Positions 12,482 to 22,926 of a stretch of 64,000 nucleotides of DNA are shown one piece after another. Both the position numbers and the translations under genes were made by a program. This DNA is from Clitopilus passeckerianus (taxonomy: Eukaryota > Basidiomycota > Agaricomycetes > Agaricales > Entolomataceae): the NCBI GenBank assembly GCA_944990035.1, contig CALYLX010000126.1, forward strand, positions 868,001 through 932,000, read 5' to 3'. The notes beneath the pieces were generated by a model that saw nothing but the letters and a program-made list of their open reading frames with translations, had not been told where the DNA came from and made no database searches. Positions within the stretch are counted from its first letter, which is position 1; every line of letters starts with the position of its first letter.

Positions 12482-12621
12482 AATGAGCGTGAGTGTGACG
12501 GCATATTGGTCACAAAGTCTGGTAACAGTGTGACATTGGCGGCGTGGGAACAATCTCATCCAAATTTCGTCCTGGGGTTGGACTGCTCATCGTGCCCGCC
12601 GTCCTCAAGAATCCGCCAAAA
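12482..12621. promoter_or_regulatory. Shared divergent promoter of FRG1 and RPL26
   Basis: Only 140 bp separate the start codons of FRG1 (minus) and RPL26 (plus), so both promoters and 5' leaders must lie here. No clear TATA box is visible. Confidence 0.45.
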
Positions 12622-13340
12622 ATGAAGTACAACGCCGGTATGTCAATCGTTTCGCCGAATGTTATGCTGCTGGAGAATACGATGTTGGAAGAGTTTGGAC
12701 GGTTGGAAGGGGGATTGGGTTGGATGCGGGATTGGCTGTTTGGATGACCTTGGACAGTCTACCGTGATGCTGACCTTTGAATCCGCGTAGACGTTTCCTC
12801 CTCAAGACGCAAGTCCCGAAAGGCCCATTTCGATGCCCCATCTTCTATCAGGCGGAAGATTATGTCCTCTGCCCTCTCCAAGGAGTTGCGCAGCAAGCAC
12901 AACGTATGATCAATCTCGCCTGGCTCTATTTTACGATATCTCAACGGTACATTATTGAATTCAGACCCGATCGCTACCTATCCGCAAGGATGATGAGGTC
13001 CGCATTGTCAGGGGCAAGTACAAGGGGCGTGAGGGCAAGGTCACGCAGGTGTACAGGAAGAAGTGGGTCATTCACGTCGAGCGTGTTCAGCGCGACAAGT
13101 CGAATGGCGCTACTGCCCCCATCGGCATCCACCCGAGCAACGTCGTGATTACAACCATCAAGCTCGACAAGGATCGGTGAGTGGGCCCACGGACCGCTCT
13201 TGGGTTTCTCACTAATATGCCTCCAGCCGGGCAATCCTCGACAGGAAAGATAGGAAGAAGGTTGCTGGCGAGGCTGAGACCGTCGAGGTACGTTCTGTGA
13301 TATGCATTGACCATCCCGTTATTAACTTTGGCTGCAGTAA
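12622..13340 (+). CDS. RPL26: 60S ribosomal protein L26 (uL24)
   Basis: Large-subunit ribosomal protein with a KOW domain near the peptide exit tunnel. Exon 1 is 16 nt (12622-12637, MKYNA), followed by a roughly 150-nt intron. The next exon encodes [20 protein letters not shown] and [18 protein letters not shown]. The next gives [20 protein letters not shown] followed by [14 protein letters not shown], the KOW core. The last coding residues are [20 protein letters not shown] plus E, and a final intron (GTACGT to GCTGCAG) places the TAA stop alone at the head of the last exon (13338-13340). A tiny first exon is common in fungal ribosomal protein genes. The upstream neighbour FRG1 is divergent and the downstream neighbour VMA8 convergent. 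Confidence 0.95.
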
Positions 13341-13538
13341 CTTCTATCCGTAATCTTCATGATTTATCAAAATCACACATGCTCCTGTCTGTACATGCTG
13401 TCATGCATCCTTGCCATACCAAAAAATATGCATCACCATATGGATCAGTTCTGAGAGAGAAGCCGAAGGGATCCGCTGTACATTTTGATTGGTATATGTA
13501 TATGACCGGAAGCAATGAGAAGTATAATCCCCGACGAC

Positions 13539-14455
13539 TCAGAAAATTACGTCTGGGTCTTGATCGTTCAGCAAGTCTGCGGCCCGCTCCGCCTCTCCTG
13601 CGACGGGATCTTCACTAAGGGCCTCCTGGGCCTCAGCAGCAGCAGTGTCTCTTGCGGCGTTATCTCGTTTTTTCTTTCCTTGAACCTTTTTCAGCCTGTA
13701 GTCGTGGTCAGAGCTGTGGGCGTAAGCGGAGAAACTTTTAGGCATACCTGAAGAATTCTTCACGGTCCATCTCGTCCAACTCGCTCATAATGTACTTGAT
13801 CGTGTTTTCTAGTCGAGGTATCACGACATGCTCAATGGCATTGACCCTACGGTTCGTCGCCCGAATGACCTCGTCGAGAATGGTAAACGCGGTTTGTAGA
13901 GAGGCCAATTCCACCAGCGTTTCAATCGCTTTAGCGTAGACTTCCTTGGCCTTCAACACTTGCTGTCCACCTCGACCCAAACCCGTGAGATTGAAGTCTG
14001 TACTGTCTGATCAGGCGCAGTAGACAGAAACGAAGACAGTCGAGCACACCAGACCCTGTAACCCGGTCCACCTCGAAGGCAGGTAGCACAACGCCGGAGA
14101 CGTTCTCTTGTTTCGCTTTAACACGGAACGTAGCCTGCTTTGCTTGCTCTTGCACCAGATATGATATATCGCCAGTCGCGTATGTAACTTCTGCCATCGA
14201 GAATGAAGCCAATTGCATCACTCGCCCCATCTTCCGCTTGGCCTAGTTCTGGTCAGCTGAGCGTCAGCCCAAATAATTTAGCTTGAGACTGACTTCATCC
14301 ACTTTCTTCAAGATTGCACGGAATCGTGTCGTCAGAGCATCTCGTTTCTTTGCAAGTAGCGAATGCCCAGTCTGAGCACCCTTCAACCGTAGCTTCGTGT
14401 TCGTCAGCGCCATGCGCGTCGCAAAGATGTTTTCTCGAGGACCTGTGCCCGACAT
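13539..14455 (-). CDS. VMA8: V-type proton ATPase subunit D
   Basis: Subunit D is the central rotor shaft of the V1 sector; it couples ATP hydrolysis to proton pumping in vacuoles and endosomes. The start (14455) gives [20 protein letters not shown] and [20 protein letters not shown], the family N-terminus. The middle carries [20 protein letters not shown] and [20 protein letters not shown]. The C-terminal coiled coil includes [40 protein letters not shown] and [20 protein letters not shown], then a basic/acidic tail ending [12 protein letters not shown] at 13539. All expected parts are present in several exons. A tRNA-Phe gene lies 131 bp upstream of its start. Confidence 0.96.
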
Positions 14456-14585
14456 AGTAGCAAATAGAAGAGATGGTCTCGGGCTGATGGTAAACGGAGG
14501 AAGGAGACAGAATTGGGATCGTGATATCAGCGCGGTGCTGTGGGGCCACAACCTTCTGATGTACTCTTGGATCAGACATTACAAC

Positions 14586-14668
14586 GGGGCCATAGCTCAG
14601 TTGGGAGAGCAGTAGACTGAAGCAATTCAAACTTCTAAAGGTCCCGCGTTCAATCCGCGGTGGCCCCA
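14586..14668 (+). tRNA. tRNA-Phe (GAA) with a short intron
   Basis: The gene folds as a cloverleaf. The acceptor stem GGGGCCA pairs with TGGCCCC (7 bp) plus discriminator A. The D arm is GCTC/GAGC with loop AGTTGGGA. The anticodon loop begins CTGAAG, giving anticodon GAA (Phe). The T arm is CCGCG-TTCAATC-CGCGG. A roughly 10-nt intron follows position 37; its TTCA can pair with the TGAA of the anticodon loop, as expected for the splicing substrate. The anticodon stem has one G27-A43 mismatch. The internal B box is GTTCAATCC. A T-run follows at 14671. Confidence 0.93.
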
Positions 14669-14670
14669 AA

Positions 14671-14675
14671 TTTTT
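14671..14675 (+). terminator. RNA polymerase III T-run after tRNA-Phe
   Basis: TTTTT lies two bases after the discriminator base of the tRNA gene, the normal Pol III termination signal. Confidence 0.8.
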
Positions 14676-14788
14676 GCTAACACCATCTTTTTCACCACGG
14701 GCCATCACAGGATCGGAAAAGGTAAATTTGCTACAGATACATGCGTCTAATCTTGGTTTAATCCATAGAATTACAACGAAGCATGTCC

Positions 14789-16013
14789 CTAATGAATTGT
14801 ATATTTGCCGTAACTCTTTTCCGGATCGAATACCTATGTTCACGTCAGCATATAGCGAACTAGAGGACAGGCAGTAATCTTACCTCCCACCGAGAAGCGG
14901 GGAAAATGTGCTTGTTCCGTTGGTACCAGCTCCTTTCGACAACTTTTCCGGCATGGGATTCATCCTTCTCCTTCGTTGCGTCGGCCAGTAGTCGGACGTC
15001 GTCGTGGACGTCAAAATTGAACAGAGGGCCAGACTTGCCTCTTGCCTTATTGACTATAAAGTCATAGAAGGTATAATGCTGGCAGGCACTGTGAATGATA
15101 AAACAGGGAATTAAATAGAGCATCTCTTACATGGGGTATTATGATGTCCTCCTTGACATACATGAGATTATCGGCATTCACGCCTCGTAGCTCTGGGAAT
15201 TGCTGTCGGCACTTTTCCAGGAAGGTAGCAACATCATCTCCCTTCTTGCACTACCAGAGTAAGTATTGACCCTTGATATCCGGATGGAATGTAGGATGAC
15301 GCTTACAGTCACACTTTTGCGATGTCCACTTCCATCCCAGTAAGAGTAAGTAATCTCAATATCCTCTTTCTTAAGAGATTCTTGTTTTTCCAACCACTCC
15401 AGCCGGAGACGTTCTCGTTCCTTTCGTTCCTCTTCTTCTCGAGCACGGTCTGGAAGAAAGGAGGTATCAACATTAGGATTCTTCCTGAGCTTGGTTCGTT
15501 TAGAAGAGGGTCCATCCTGTGAATCGTCTTCCGCATCCTTGCTTCCACTACGGGTTGTTCGGCCGGACTCCTCCCCTTCACCTTCTTCGTCGTCCATAGC
15601 GAAGGAGAGGGTTGATTTTGCTGCTTTTTTACGCTTCTTGGATTTCTTTGCGTCATCCCTAGAAGTTTCTCAACATTCTGTAAGCTATCCGTTCACCGAG
15701 AAAATGTTTAGAGAGGTACAAGAGGTAGAAAAACATACTTCAGTTCATTTGAGCGCGCTGCCTCGCGAGCCCTCGCTTCTTCTATCTCCTTCCTCCTTTG
15801 CTGGAACTCTTCGAGTTTCACTAGTCCTACGGTACTCTGTTTCAAGTGATCTTCGACGGAATCATTCTGTCCAACGAAACGATTTGCTGACGGCCGAGCC
15901 TTCTCCGTTTCGTTAATGAGTGTTTGCTTCTGCCGTTCGAAGTCTTCGCGCATTTTAGCGCGCTGCTTGAGCAACTCTTCTTCTCTACGCCCTTCGCCTT
16001 TGCTGGATGCCAT
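14789..16013 (-). CDS. FAM50/XAP5 family nuclear protein
   Basis: Conserved nuclear protein linked to splicing (FAM50A in humans) and to gene repression in S. pombe (Xap5). The start at 16013 gives [20 protein letters not shown] followed by [10 protein letters not shown]. An ATG 39 nt further upstream is also in frame but lacks family support. A charged middle (15178-15656) includes [20 protein letters not shown] and an acidic RE/KE coiled segment, then [17 protein letters not shown]. The XAP5 core reads [40 protein letters not shown] and [17 protein letters not shown] final intron joins this to [14 protein letters not shown] and the TAG at 14789. Ignoring it would give a false ending. Confidence 0.94.
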
Positions 16014-16127
16014 AGTAGTCAGAGGGTGAGTGGGAGTTGAGTGGAAGAACAAGCAGGCTCGATGGCATCCGGGTGAGGCGAGGCAGCTTATGATCCCGTG
16101 ACCTTACACGGTTTTCTGCTACTCACC

Positions 16128-16709
16128 ATGGTGCACATCCTCGGTGTCAACTTACGAGACGGCCATGTGGCTCGAGTAAGTGCTTTCATTTGGTTAGTAA
16201 GTCCTTATGAGCTGAAATGTGTCCAGTACGCGCTACGGAGCTTCTATGGCATTGGGGAACACACAGCTCACCGCATTTGCGCCCGGCTTCAAATCCATGA
16301 CAAGTGCAAAATGAAGGACCTCACTCCTTTCCAAATTACCGCCCTTACATCCTTCCTGTCTTCCCCGGGAACATCGCCAGACCTACCCAAATATCCCCTC
16401 GCTGACCCCAACTACATCCCGCCACCTCCGAACAGGTCATTACAGGACCTACAAAATGAATTCCAAGCACTTCGGCTAGCCAGGGAAGAAAAACGAGCAG
16501 AGAAGGGGAAGACGTCAAAGGGAGACCCACTGAAGAGCCTCAAGATAGAAACTGAATTGAGGAGGGTTATCAGGGAGAACATTGCCCACCAACGTATGAT
16601 TGGAAGTTACGTCGGAAAGCGTCACGCCATGCACCTCCCAGTCAGAGGACAAAATACACAGTCCAACGCGAAGACCGCAAGAAAACTCAACAGACTGGAA
16701 CGATGGTAG
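16128..16709 (+). CDS. Mitochondrial small ribosomal subunit protein uS13m
   Basis: Homologue of bacterial S13, located in the head of the mitochondrial 28-37S subunit. The start at 16128 gives MVHILGVNLRDGHVAR; an intron (GTAAGT to TGTCCAG) leads into YALRSFYGIGEHTAHRICAR followed by LQIHDKCKMKDLT, the helix-two-turn-helix signature GIGxxTA.xIC. The C-terminal ELRRVIRENIAHQRMIGSYV and GKRHAMHLPVRGQNTQSNAK match the conserved S13 tail. A fungal-type insertion (about 60 residues, PDLPKYPLADPNYIPPPPNR and following charged helix) lies between them. It ends at TAG 16707-16709. It diverges from XAP5 with 114 bp between starts. Confidence 0.95.
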   Translation: MVHILGVNLRDGHVARVSAFIWLVSPYELKCVQYALRSFYGIGEHTAHRICARLQIHDKCKMKDLTPFQITALTSFLSSPGTSPDLPKYPLADPNYIPPPPNRSLQDLQNEFQALRLAREEKRAEKGKTSKGDPLKSLKIETELRRVIRENIAHQRMIGSYVGKRHAMHLPVRGQNTQSNAKTARKLNRLERW

Positions 16710-16963
16710 ACGGAGTGGTTGTATACTTTGCAAATGTCGTAGATGCTTTCCTTGTTCACTACACTGTCTCGTTCATTAAACTGTCTCGTTCTGTCTTCCT
16801 ACTCGTCGGTATATTTATATGCCATCTAATACATATACAACAAGAGTAGACTTCTTGGATCTACTTACACTTCGGATGGTTTTGGGCATCTTTGGGAACT
16901 TCTTAGCGCCAATGCGCCCACCATTCTGAATTGCTTGTGACGCGCATCACGACAACTCTCGGT

Positions 16964-17743
16964 ATGGCTACGACGAGCAAACAGTACAAGAACATCGGTG
17001 AGGACCTCTGGAAAGGCAGGGCAGAGAAGATCGTGCGTTTGACTATCAGTATAGTAAAATCGACTCGCTAACCATAACCCGATTATCAGAGTGCAGAACT
17101 ATTTGCATTGACATATGGCGCCCTTGTTGTTCAGCTCATTCAGGATTATGAAGACTACGCAGAAGTCAATAAGCAGCTAGAGAAAATGGGCTACAACATC
17201 GGAACACGTTTAATCGAAGATTTCTTGGCCAAAAGCAGCCTTGGGAGATGTGCAGATTTTAGGGAGACTGGCGAAGTAGTTTCGAAGGTGGGCAACACCA
17301 CTTTCCCCCTTGCTTGACTAATCTTGAGCCCTCTAGGTCGGGTTCAAGTCGTTCTTGAACATCACGCCAGGAATTGCACATAGCCCACCGCCGCCTTCTG
17401 CGACGGGATCGGCGCCGGAGAGTGGCCTTCAAGCTAGCGTTGGATCCAGCTTCACCCTCACTCTTGATGAGAACCCTCTGACCGAATTTGTGGAACTGCC
17501 GGAAGAAGTTCTGGAAGGTGGCTTGTGGTTTAGCAATGTTCTTTGCGGTGTCCTGAGGGGGCGTTGGAGATGGTGAGTGTCAGGTTTATAGGATGTGGAT
17601 ATCTGGACTCATGGCTTGGCCAGGTTCAGATGCAAGTACAGGCAGAGTTCGTATCGGATGGTCTACGAGGGGATGAGACTACGGAGATACGAGTCAAACT
17701 CATAAAATACCTTGAAGAAGAGGTACCTGTCGGCGACGATTGA
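16964..17743 (+). CDS. BET3: TRAPP complex subunit BET3 (TRAPPC3)
   Basis: Core TRAPP subunit; the complex is the exchange factor for Ypt1/Rab1 in ER-Golgi transport. The start at 16964 gives [20 protein letters not shown] followed by EKI, and after an intron [40 protein letters not shown] and [21 protein letters not shown] cysteine in the GRCADF segment matches the position that is palmitoylated in Bet3. A Pro/Ser-rich insertion ([20 protein letters not shown]) not present in human TRAPPC3 precedes [19 protein letters not shown] and [20 protein letters not shown]. It ends [14 protein letters not shown] at 17743. Confidence 0.95.
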
Positions 17744-18018
17744 GCAATATACCCCTCGCAAAAGGTTCAATCGCAGAACTTGCGCAGAACATCCTGCCTA
17801 ATAATGCACTTGAGAACGCCCTTTGGTGCTGAGAACGTATGACAAATGCTCCTTCCCATCCGCAACGCGACAAAGGCATCGAGCTGTATATAAACTTACG
17901 CATACCTAAATAAACCATCCCAGTGGACTTGCCTGAAGCCCGAAGAGCAATGTTGATTGGACAAAGTACAACGCGACGCGTCAATTCATTTCGGTAAACT
18001 GCTTTCCTCTGGACTACG

Positions 18019-19560
18019 ATGTCCAGTCTCTCTTCAACGTCCTTCGACTTCGACTTCTGGGAATTTGTTGCATGTGGCCGCTGCCAATTGCCTTACAGTA
18101 CGCCCAATGGTCCGCCAATACCGTTCTGGCTCACAGAATGTGGGCATGTCGTGTGCAATAACCATCTCAGTGGGTGCAGGCTCATTGCATAGCTTGGATG
18201 CTACAGCGTTGTAACACGAGGCAGATGCGGACCAAAGCTGTTCACAATGTGGTGCTCAGCAAATTGAACTCGTACCCCTGCAGCAAGAGGTGAAATGTAC
18301 CCATCCCCGTTTCTGACTGGCTCGGCTGAACATGGACCAAGATGGACCTTCCTATGTCCCAGTGGTTTCAGTCGGTTCCTATCTGGCTGGATCATGTCGC
18401 CTTCACAGCCAAGGTACTCTCGGAATGACTGGCACCTCTCTATCCTGAGCTCTCCTTCACCTCTGCCCTCCCTTCAGTTCCAACTACAGTCGATGGGCAA
18501 CCAAATTCGGTTCTATAAGTCAAGACATCAACAACAACGTATTCTCATTGAAAGGCTGAAGCGGGAAGTTGCAGAGCTGAAAATGTATAGGTTCCGTGAG
18601 CCATTGGAATTTGACTGAGCGTTTCCTAGGATTCAGAATGGTCCCTCTGGTTACGCCAACCTGGACTCAGCCGGCCACAGATACTCCCCGCAACAGATGA
18701 ACTGCCAAACGACTCAGAGGACGCATACAGACTTTAATCGCAATGGAAAGCGGCCCTTTGTCGAAGATAATCTGTGAGCGCTCGGCTTCACTGCCCGTAT
18801 TTCGGAAATCCCTATCTTGTCTGTAGCCAAGCCCAGTTCCAGAGAAGACCACAGACGAGGTCGAGCCCGATCCCTCCTCCAGGTCCGGAACGAATAACGT
18901 TGGAACAGAACCAACAACCTCCGGTGCTCGTACCAGAACAACCGGAAGAACGCCCACGACTCCTCCAGCCCAATAACTCCGGGAGAGTCACAGCTAGTAG
19001 GCCAGGGACAAGCCTGGCAGCGTAAGTGCTCTCGATCTGTCAGTGAATGACGCATATACTCAGCTCCTAGAAGCCAATATGCGTATAATCCGCCGTCCAC
19101 ATCCCAATTCCATCCGCAGCCGCTTACTCGTGCTCAGGCGGCCCCTCAAACATTCGAACGGGTGGGGCCCTCTCGGCCTCAACAAGTACCAAGTAACCGC
19201 GGTCAAGCCATGGGACCCCCGCCTACGCCCCAACGGACGCACCAAGCCCAACGAGCCGAAGCCTTGGGTCGGATGCCAACTCAACGGCCTACTAACACAG
19301 AAAGGCTGCAAGTGATGGGACCCCCGCCAACACCGCAAGGTTTGCACTCAAAAATGTATGTACTCGATGAAAGTCACTTCTACGTCTTGACAGGGAGTCG
19401 CTTCAAACCAGCTAGTCAAATGAGCAGAGGTGCAATGTCTTTACAATCCATGGGGACACCTCGGAGGTTTATCCCGCCATCGATGAAGGAGAACACGGGG
19501 AGTGATGGTGGCGGAAATCGAATGCGATTTCAAGCACCTGGTGCAAACGGCCAGAGGTGA
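18019..19560 (+). CDS. Zip3/HEI10/RNF212-like RING protein, candidate meiotic crossover factor
   Basis: Zip3-type proteins are SUMO or ubiquitin E3 ligases that mark crossover sites on meiotic chromosomes. Splicing gives exon 1 (18019-18169) with CGRC and a CGHVVCNNHL half-site, joined via GTGGGT to GAGGCAG to exon 2 (18225-18289) with NADQSCSQCGAQQIELVPLQ. The ligand order is C-C-C-H-C-H-C-C, a RING. Exon 3 (18342-18413) encodes MDLPMSQWFQSVPIWLDHVA followed by FTAK. Exon 4 (from 18478) encodes the coiled coil FQLQSMGNQIRFYKSRHQQQ and RILIERLKREVAELK. The C-terminal half is disordered, Pro/Gln/Arg-rich, with two MGPPPTPQ repeats and RRFIPPSMKENTGSDGG near the end. N-terminal RING, central coiled coil and disordered basic tail are the family architecture. 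Family membership is inferred from this layout, not from a search. Confidence 0.72.
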
Positions 19561-19856
19561 TAATAGGCCGTTCTTTGTTGAAAACTGTGTTTAGAAGCTT
19601 GTTTAAATGACTGTAATCCCTCCAGTACTAATTGAATACCTCTAATTCATGGCTATCGTGGGCCCGTAACCTAAAAAAGGGTACAAGCCGTTGATGACTG
19701 CCTACGAAATATTAGTTGTGGTGAAGTCGAAGGCAGTGTCTCGTCGGTTGCCAGATGCGGCAAAGTGATGATGTCCGCCTGTGTCAGTGTCTCCACCTGC
19801 GCAGTTTCTTGCTTTCCTACCCTCATATCCCCTCAGGCCGGTCCTCTAGCGACAGA

Positions 19857-21196
19857 ATGGCATACCAGGACGATTATTCACATAAACCGAACCGCCTGCA
19901 ACGCAAACAGAGCGATGCACAGGAGTTCAATCCTTACTCCTTTACACAACCACACGGCGGATTTGAAGACAGCAGGAGCTATGACAATTATGCATATAGG
20001 GATGACCCGCAGTATAACTACGACTATCCGAACTCGAGTGCACGGCAGCAACCTCAGCAACATCCAGATTATGATTCGCCTCCTGGTGGGCAGACACCAG
20101 CGTCGAAGGAGCTGGAGGCAGGAGGGTTTGTACCTGGGGAGAAGAAGTGAGTGTTGGTGGCGACATCGTCAAGGAATACATACTGACTGTTTACATTCGT
20201 AGAACAGCCAGTGCCCTGAGAAATTACAGATATGTGCATAGAGGAGGCCTGTGGACAAAGGTGTGCTTGCTTGGGCTACTTATCAAGATTTCTAGACTGA
20301 CCGTCTAAAAGGGAAGTCGAGGGCGTTGCATTGGACGATTCTTCTGCTGCACCGTTATGATTGCCATCCTGCTCATTGTGAGCATCGTGCTTGCGCTTGC
20401 CTTGGTAAGTTCATGCTAAGTGACGTAGGTTTCGCTGCTGATGCGTGTTGTGCCAGTGGATCCGCCCTCCAAACATTGAAATTGGTGACGTCCAGCCCGT
20501 GCAAAAGGATGGTAGCACGGTGGGCTTGACTCTTCAGTCTTTATACCAACCTATGCTCACATATTCATCAGATTTCATTTATTGAGAATGGTATTTCAAT
20601 CAACTTGGGTGTGAACATCTCGTGAGTTTCGTACGCAGAATATCCAACCATCTGGTGTCTGATTGTTCTACAAATAGCGTCAACAACCCCAACTACTTCT
20701 CTGTCAATTTGAAGCAAGTCAAGGCCGAGATCTTCTATCCAATTAACAACAACAACACCCTGATAGGAGAAGGCCTTTCAAAAGACGTGGTCTTCCCTTC
20801 ACATCAGCAAACCAATTGGACATTCCCCTTCGCAATTAACTACAAGACCGACTTGGACTCCAACAATGCTATCCTCTTCGACCTTGCAACAAAGTGTGGT
20901 GTTGCGGGGTCAACGAGTGACTTGAAGGTCAATTACAAGATCAGCGTAAGTATTTGACCCGTGTACCGCATATGTATGCTCATTCTTATCTAAATTATAG
21001 CTGGGTGTACGAATTTTGTTCATTACAATCAGTCCCACGATCAACAATTCTGCCACATTTGCCTGTCCGATAGACCCTCAGGACATTAAGGTGTGCCTTA
21101 CTATCCTGCCGCAGAACATCTCTGACTTTTCGTTGTTGCTAGTCTATCATTGCAAGCATTGGGGCAAATTTCCCTGGTCTTCCTGGACCTAGTTAG
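19857..21196 (+). CDS. Single-pass membrane protein with LEA_2 domain
   Basis: The start at 19857 gives MAYQDDYSHKPNRLQRKQSD. The first 90 residues are Tyr/Gln/Pro rich and disordered. After two introns comes a basic cluster GSRGRCIGRFFCC and a transmembrane helix MIAILLIVSIVLALAL, then an extracytosolic domain: IRPPNIEIGDVQPVQKDGST, ISINLGVNISVNNPNYFSVN, LKQVKAEIFYPINNNNTLIG, and NWTFPFAINYKTDLDSNNA. The pattern of 'nonlinear beta strand, NPN, N-glycosylation sites' is that of LEA_2/NHL-type domains, also seen in fungal vacuolar proteins such as yeast Tag1. It ends with IIASIGANFPGLPGPS and TAG at 21196. Function in basidiomycetes is not known; lipid-facing or vacuolar-lumen roles are guesses. 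Confidence 0.75.
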
Positions 21197-21509
21197 GAAA
21201 TTCTATCATGATATATTTACATTCATGCATCTCTTATTTTCTTGCATATCACTATCCCAAGGACAACTATCTTCACTGTAGCGTAGACCATAATGGAACG
21301 CAGAGCGATTCACCCACCGTTTTGGGACAAACTAACTCTAACTTGAAGGAGAACAGCGTGACCAGGTCATATGACCAGTATGATGTCTCCGTCAGCGCAA
21401 AACCGTTTCGATGCCCCTGATCAGCGAGTGTTCATTGACCCAGCCGAATATGCACATATAAAAACTTGAAGGTGTTCAACGGTGCTCGTTCACCCGAATC
21501 TATTGCAGG
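21197..21509. other. Intergenic, promoter of the YeeE/YedE gene
   Basis: 313 bp between the LEA_2 stop and the next start on the same strand. A short open frame (21208-21420) shows no protein features. Nothing else was seen. Confidence 0.4.
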
Positions 21510-22766
21510 ATGTCGTCCCCTACGCCTATCCAGTCCTTTCTTGGGGGCGTTGGCTTAGCTTTTCCTGTCCATTCTTTCCTGGTGCTCAACGGAAGTGTCT
21601 TTGGCATCTCTGGCTTTCTCCATCGAGCCATTCGGGGCACTAAGGAAGCCATATTCTCTGTTCTTGGACTGGTTGCTGGTGGGGTCTGCGTTGGGCTACT
21701 GGAGAACAATGGACCTCAATTCCTGCCTCTTGACACCTCGACAATCCTGCTATCAGGTCTCTGCGTCGGATTAGGAACGAAGGTAATTCAATCACTCCGA
21801 ATTCCCATGTCATATCATTAACAATTCAATCGCTCAAGTTGGCAAATGGATGTACATCAGGGTGCGTGTCATCATGTGTGGTTCTTTTTCTGCGTGCCGT
21901 AATCTGATAATCCGCAAAATATTTTAGGCATATGATATGCGGAATCTCTCGTTTCTCCGTTCGGTATGTTCAAGCTATATGCACTCTCTTTTGTCTGTGG
22001 CGTTGACAGTCGTGTAGTTCCATCGTGGCTACCGCTGCCTTCTTTACCACAGGCGTAATGACGACGCATATACTCCACTCCGATCTTCCGGCATCCTCGC
22101 CAAACATGGACTGGAGCCTCAGAAAAAACGGCCTGGCTCTGCTTGCCTTACAGGCGATTCCGTTTGCTAGTTCGCTGATCCTCAGGCAGCTATGCTCCGT
22201 ATGTTGTTTCTAGTACCTTATCATTCCATTGCTGATATGCTGCATTGCCTAAGAAACGACGCGAAGATCAACCACCGCCTCAGCCAAGCACGGTTCTTCG
22301 TGCAGTGAACTGTTTCCTCACAAGTTTGCAATTCGCTCTCGCACTTCGCCTATCCAACCTCACGGAACCTACACGGGTCCTGTCATTCCTCCTTCTCCCT
22401 TTGCACAAGGCGTTTGACCCTTCGCTCGCTTTTTTGGCAGTGGGTGCACTCCCCTTATCCATAATTCTCTACAATTTTGCTAGAGGAAACGAATCCCCCC
22501 GGCTGGGAGGATCTTGGTCCATTCCCAAGGGTGGTGATATCAATGCCAGATTAATCGCTGGTGCCGCCATCTTTGGTATTGGTTGGGGCGTTGCTGGCGT
22601 CTGTCGTATGTGATCCTTTAACTACTTCTCGTACGCAAGCTAACTGGTTCTTGCCGCAGCTGGCCCAGCCCTCGTCAACGTTGGTAGGGCAATCCCGACT
22701 GGATACGGCTTGTCATCGGTTGCGGAATGGTTAGCTGCATTTGCTGTCGGAGGATTGCTTGCATAG
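21510..22766 (+). CDS. YeeE/YedE family membrane protein, putative sulfur-compound (thiosulfate-type) transporter
   Basis: Multi-helix membrane protein of the sulfur transporter family (bacterial TsuA takes up thiosulfate). The start at 21510 gives MSSPTPIQSFLGGVGLAFPV followed by hydrophobic helices. The first signature, LANGCTSGHMICGISRFSVR, is assembled across two small introns (after GTK; 21840-22020). The second half carries the matching motif FGIGWGVAGVCPGPALVNVG. These two cysteine motifs line the substrate path in bacterial family members. The two halves, often separate bacterial genes, are fused here, as in other fungal members. The C-terminus is EWLAAFAVGGLLA, TAG at 22766. MET8, needed for sulfite reductase cofactor, lies 1.5 kb away. 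Transported substrate in this fungus is inference. Confidence 0.85.
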
Positions 22767-22926
22767 CTATAGGAACGATCGCGAATATTATTCTAAACGG
22801 ATGGAAGAAAGGAACGGCCCATTTTAAAACTTTACGGGGAGGCAAAGGTTATTTTTACATTATACAATGCCCCAATAATAGATCAATTGCATGTATCTAG
22901 CTACACAACAGTCCGAGAGTATAAAG

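Noticed and set aside
12544..12747. Open frame MGTISSKFRPGV... on + strand
   Set aside because: It overlaps the RPL26 start in another frame and runs into its first intron; the RPL26 frame has clear family support.
12638..12790. snoRNA in the first RPL26 intron
   Set aside because: Ribosomal protein introns often host snoRNAs, but no proper C/D boxes or H/ACA hairpins were seen.
20326..20529. Open frame inside the LEA_2 gene in another frame
   Set aside because: It is a shadow of the transmembrane exon, whose frame gives the coherent membrane helix and LEA_2 strands.
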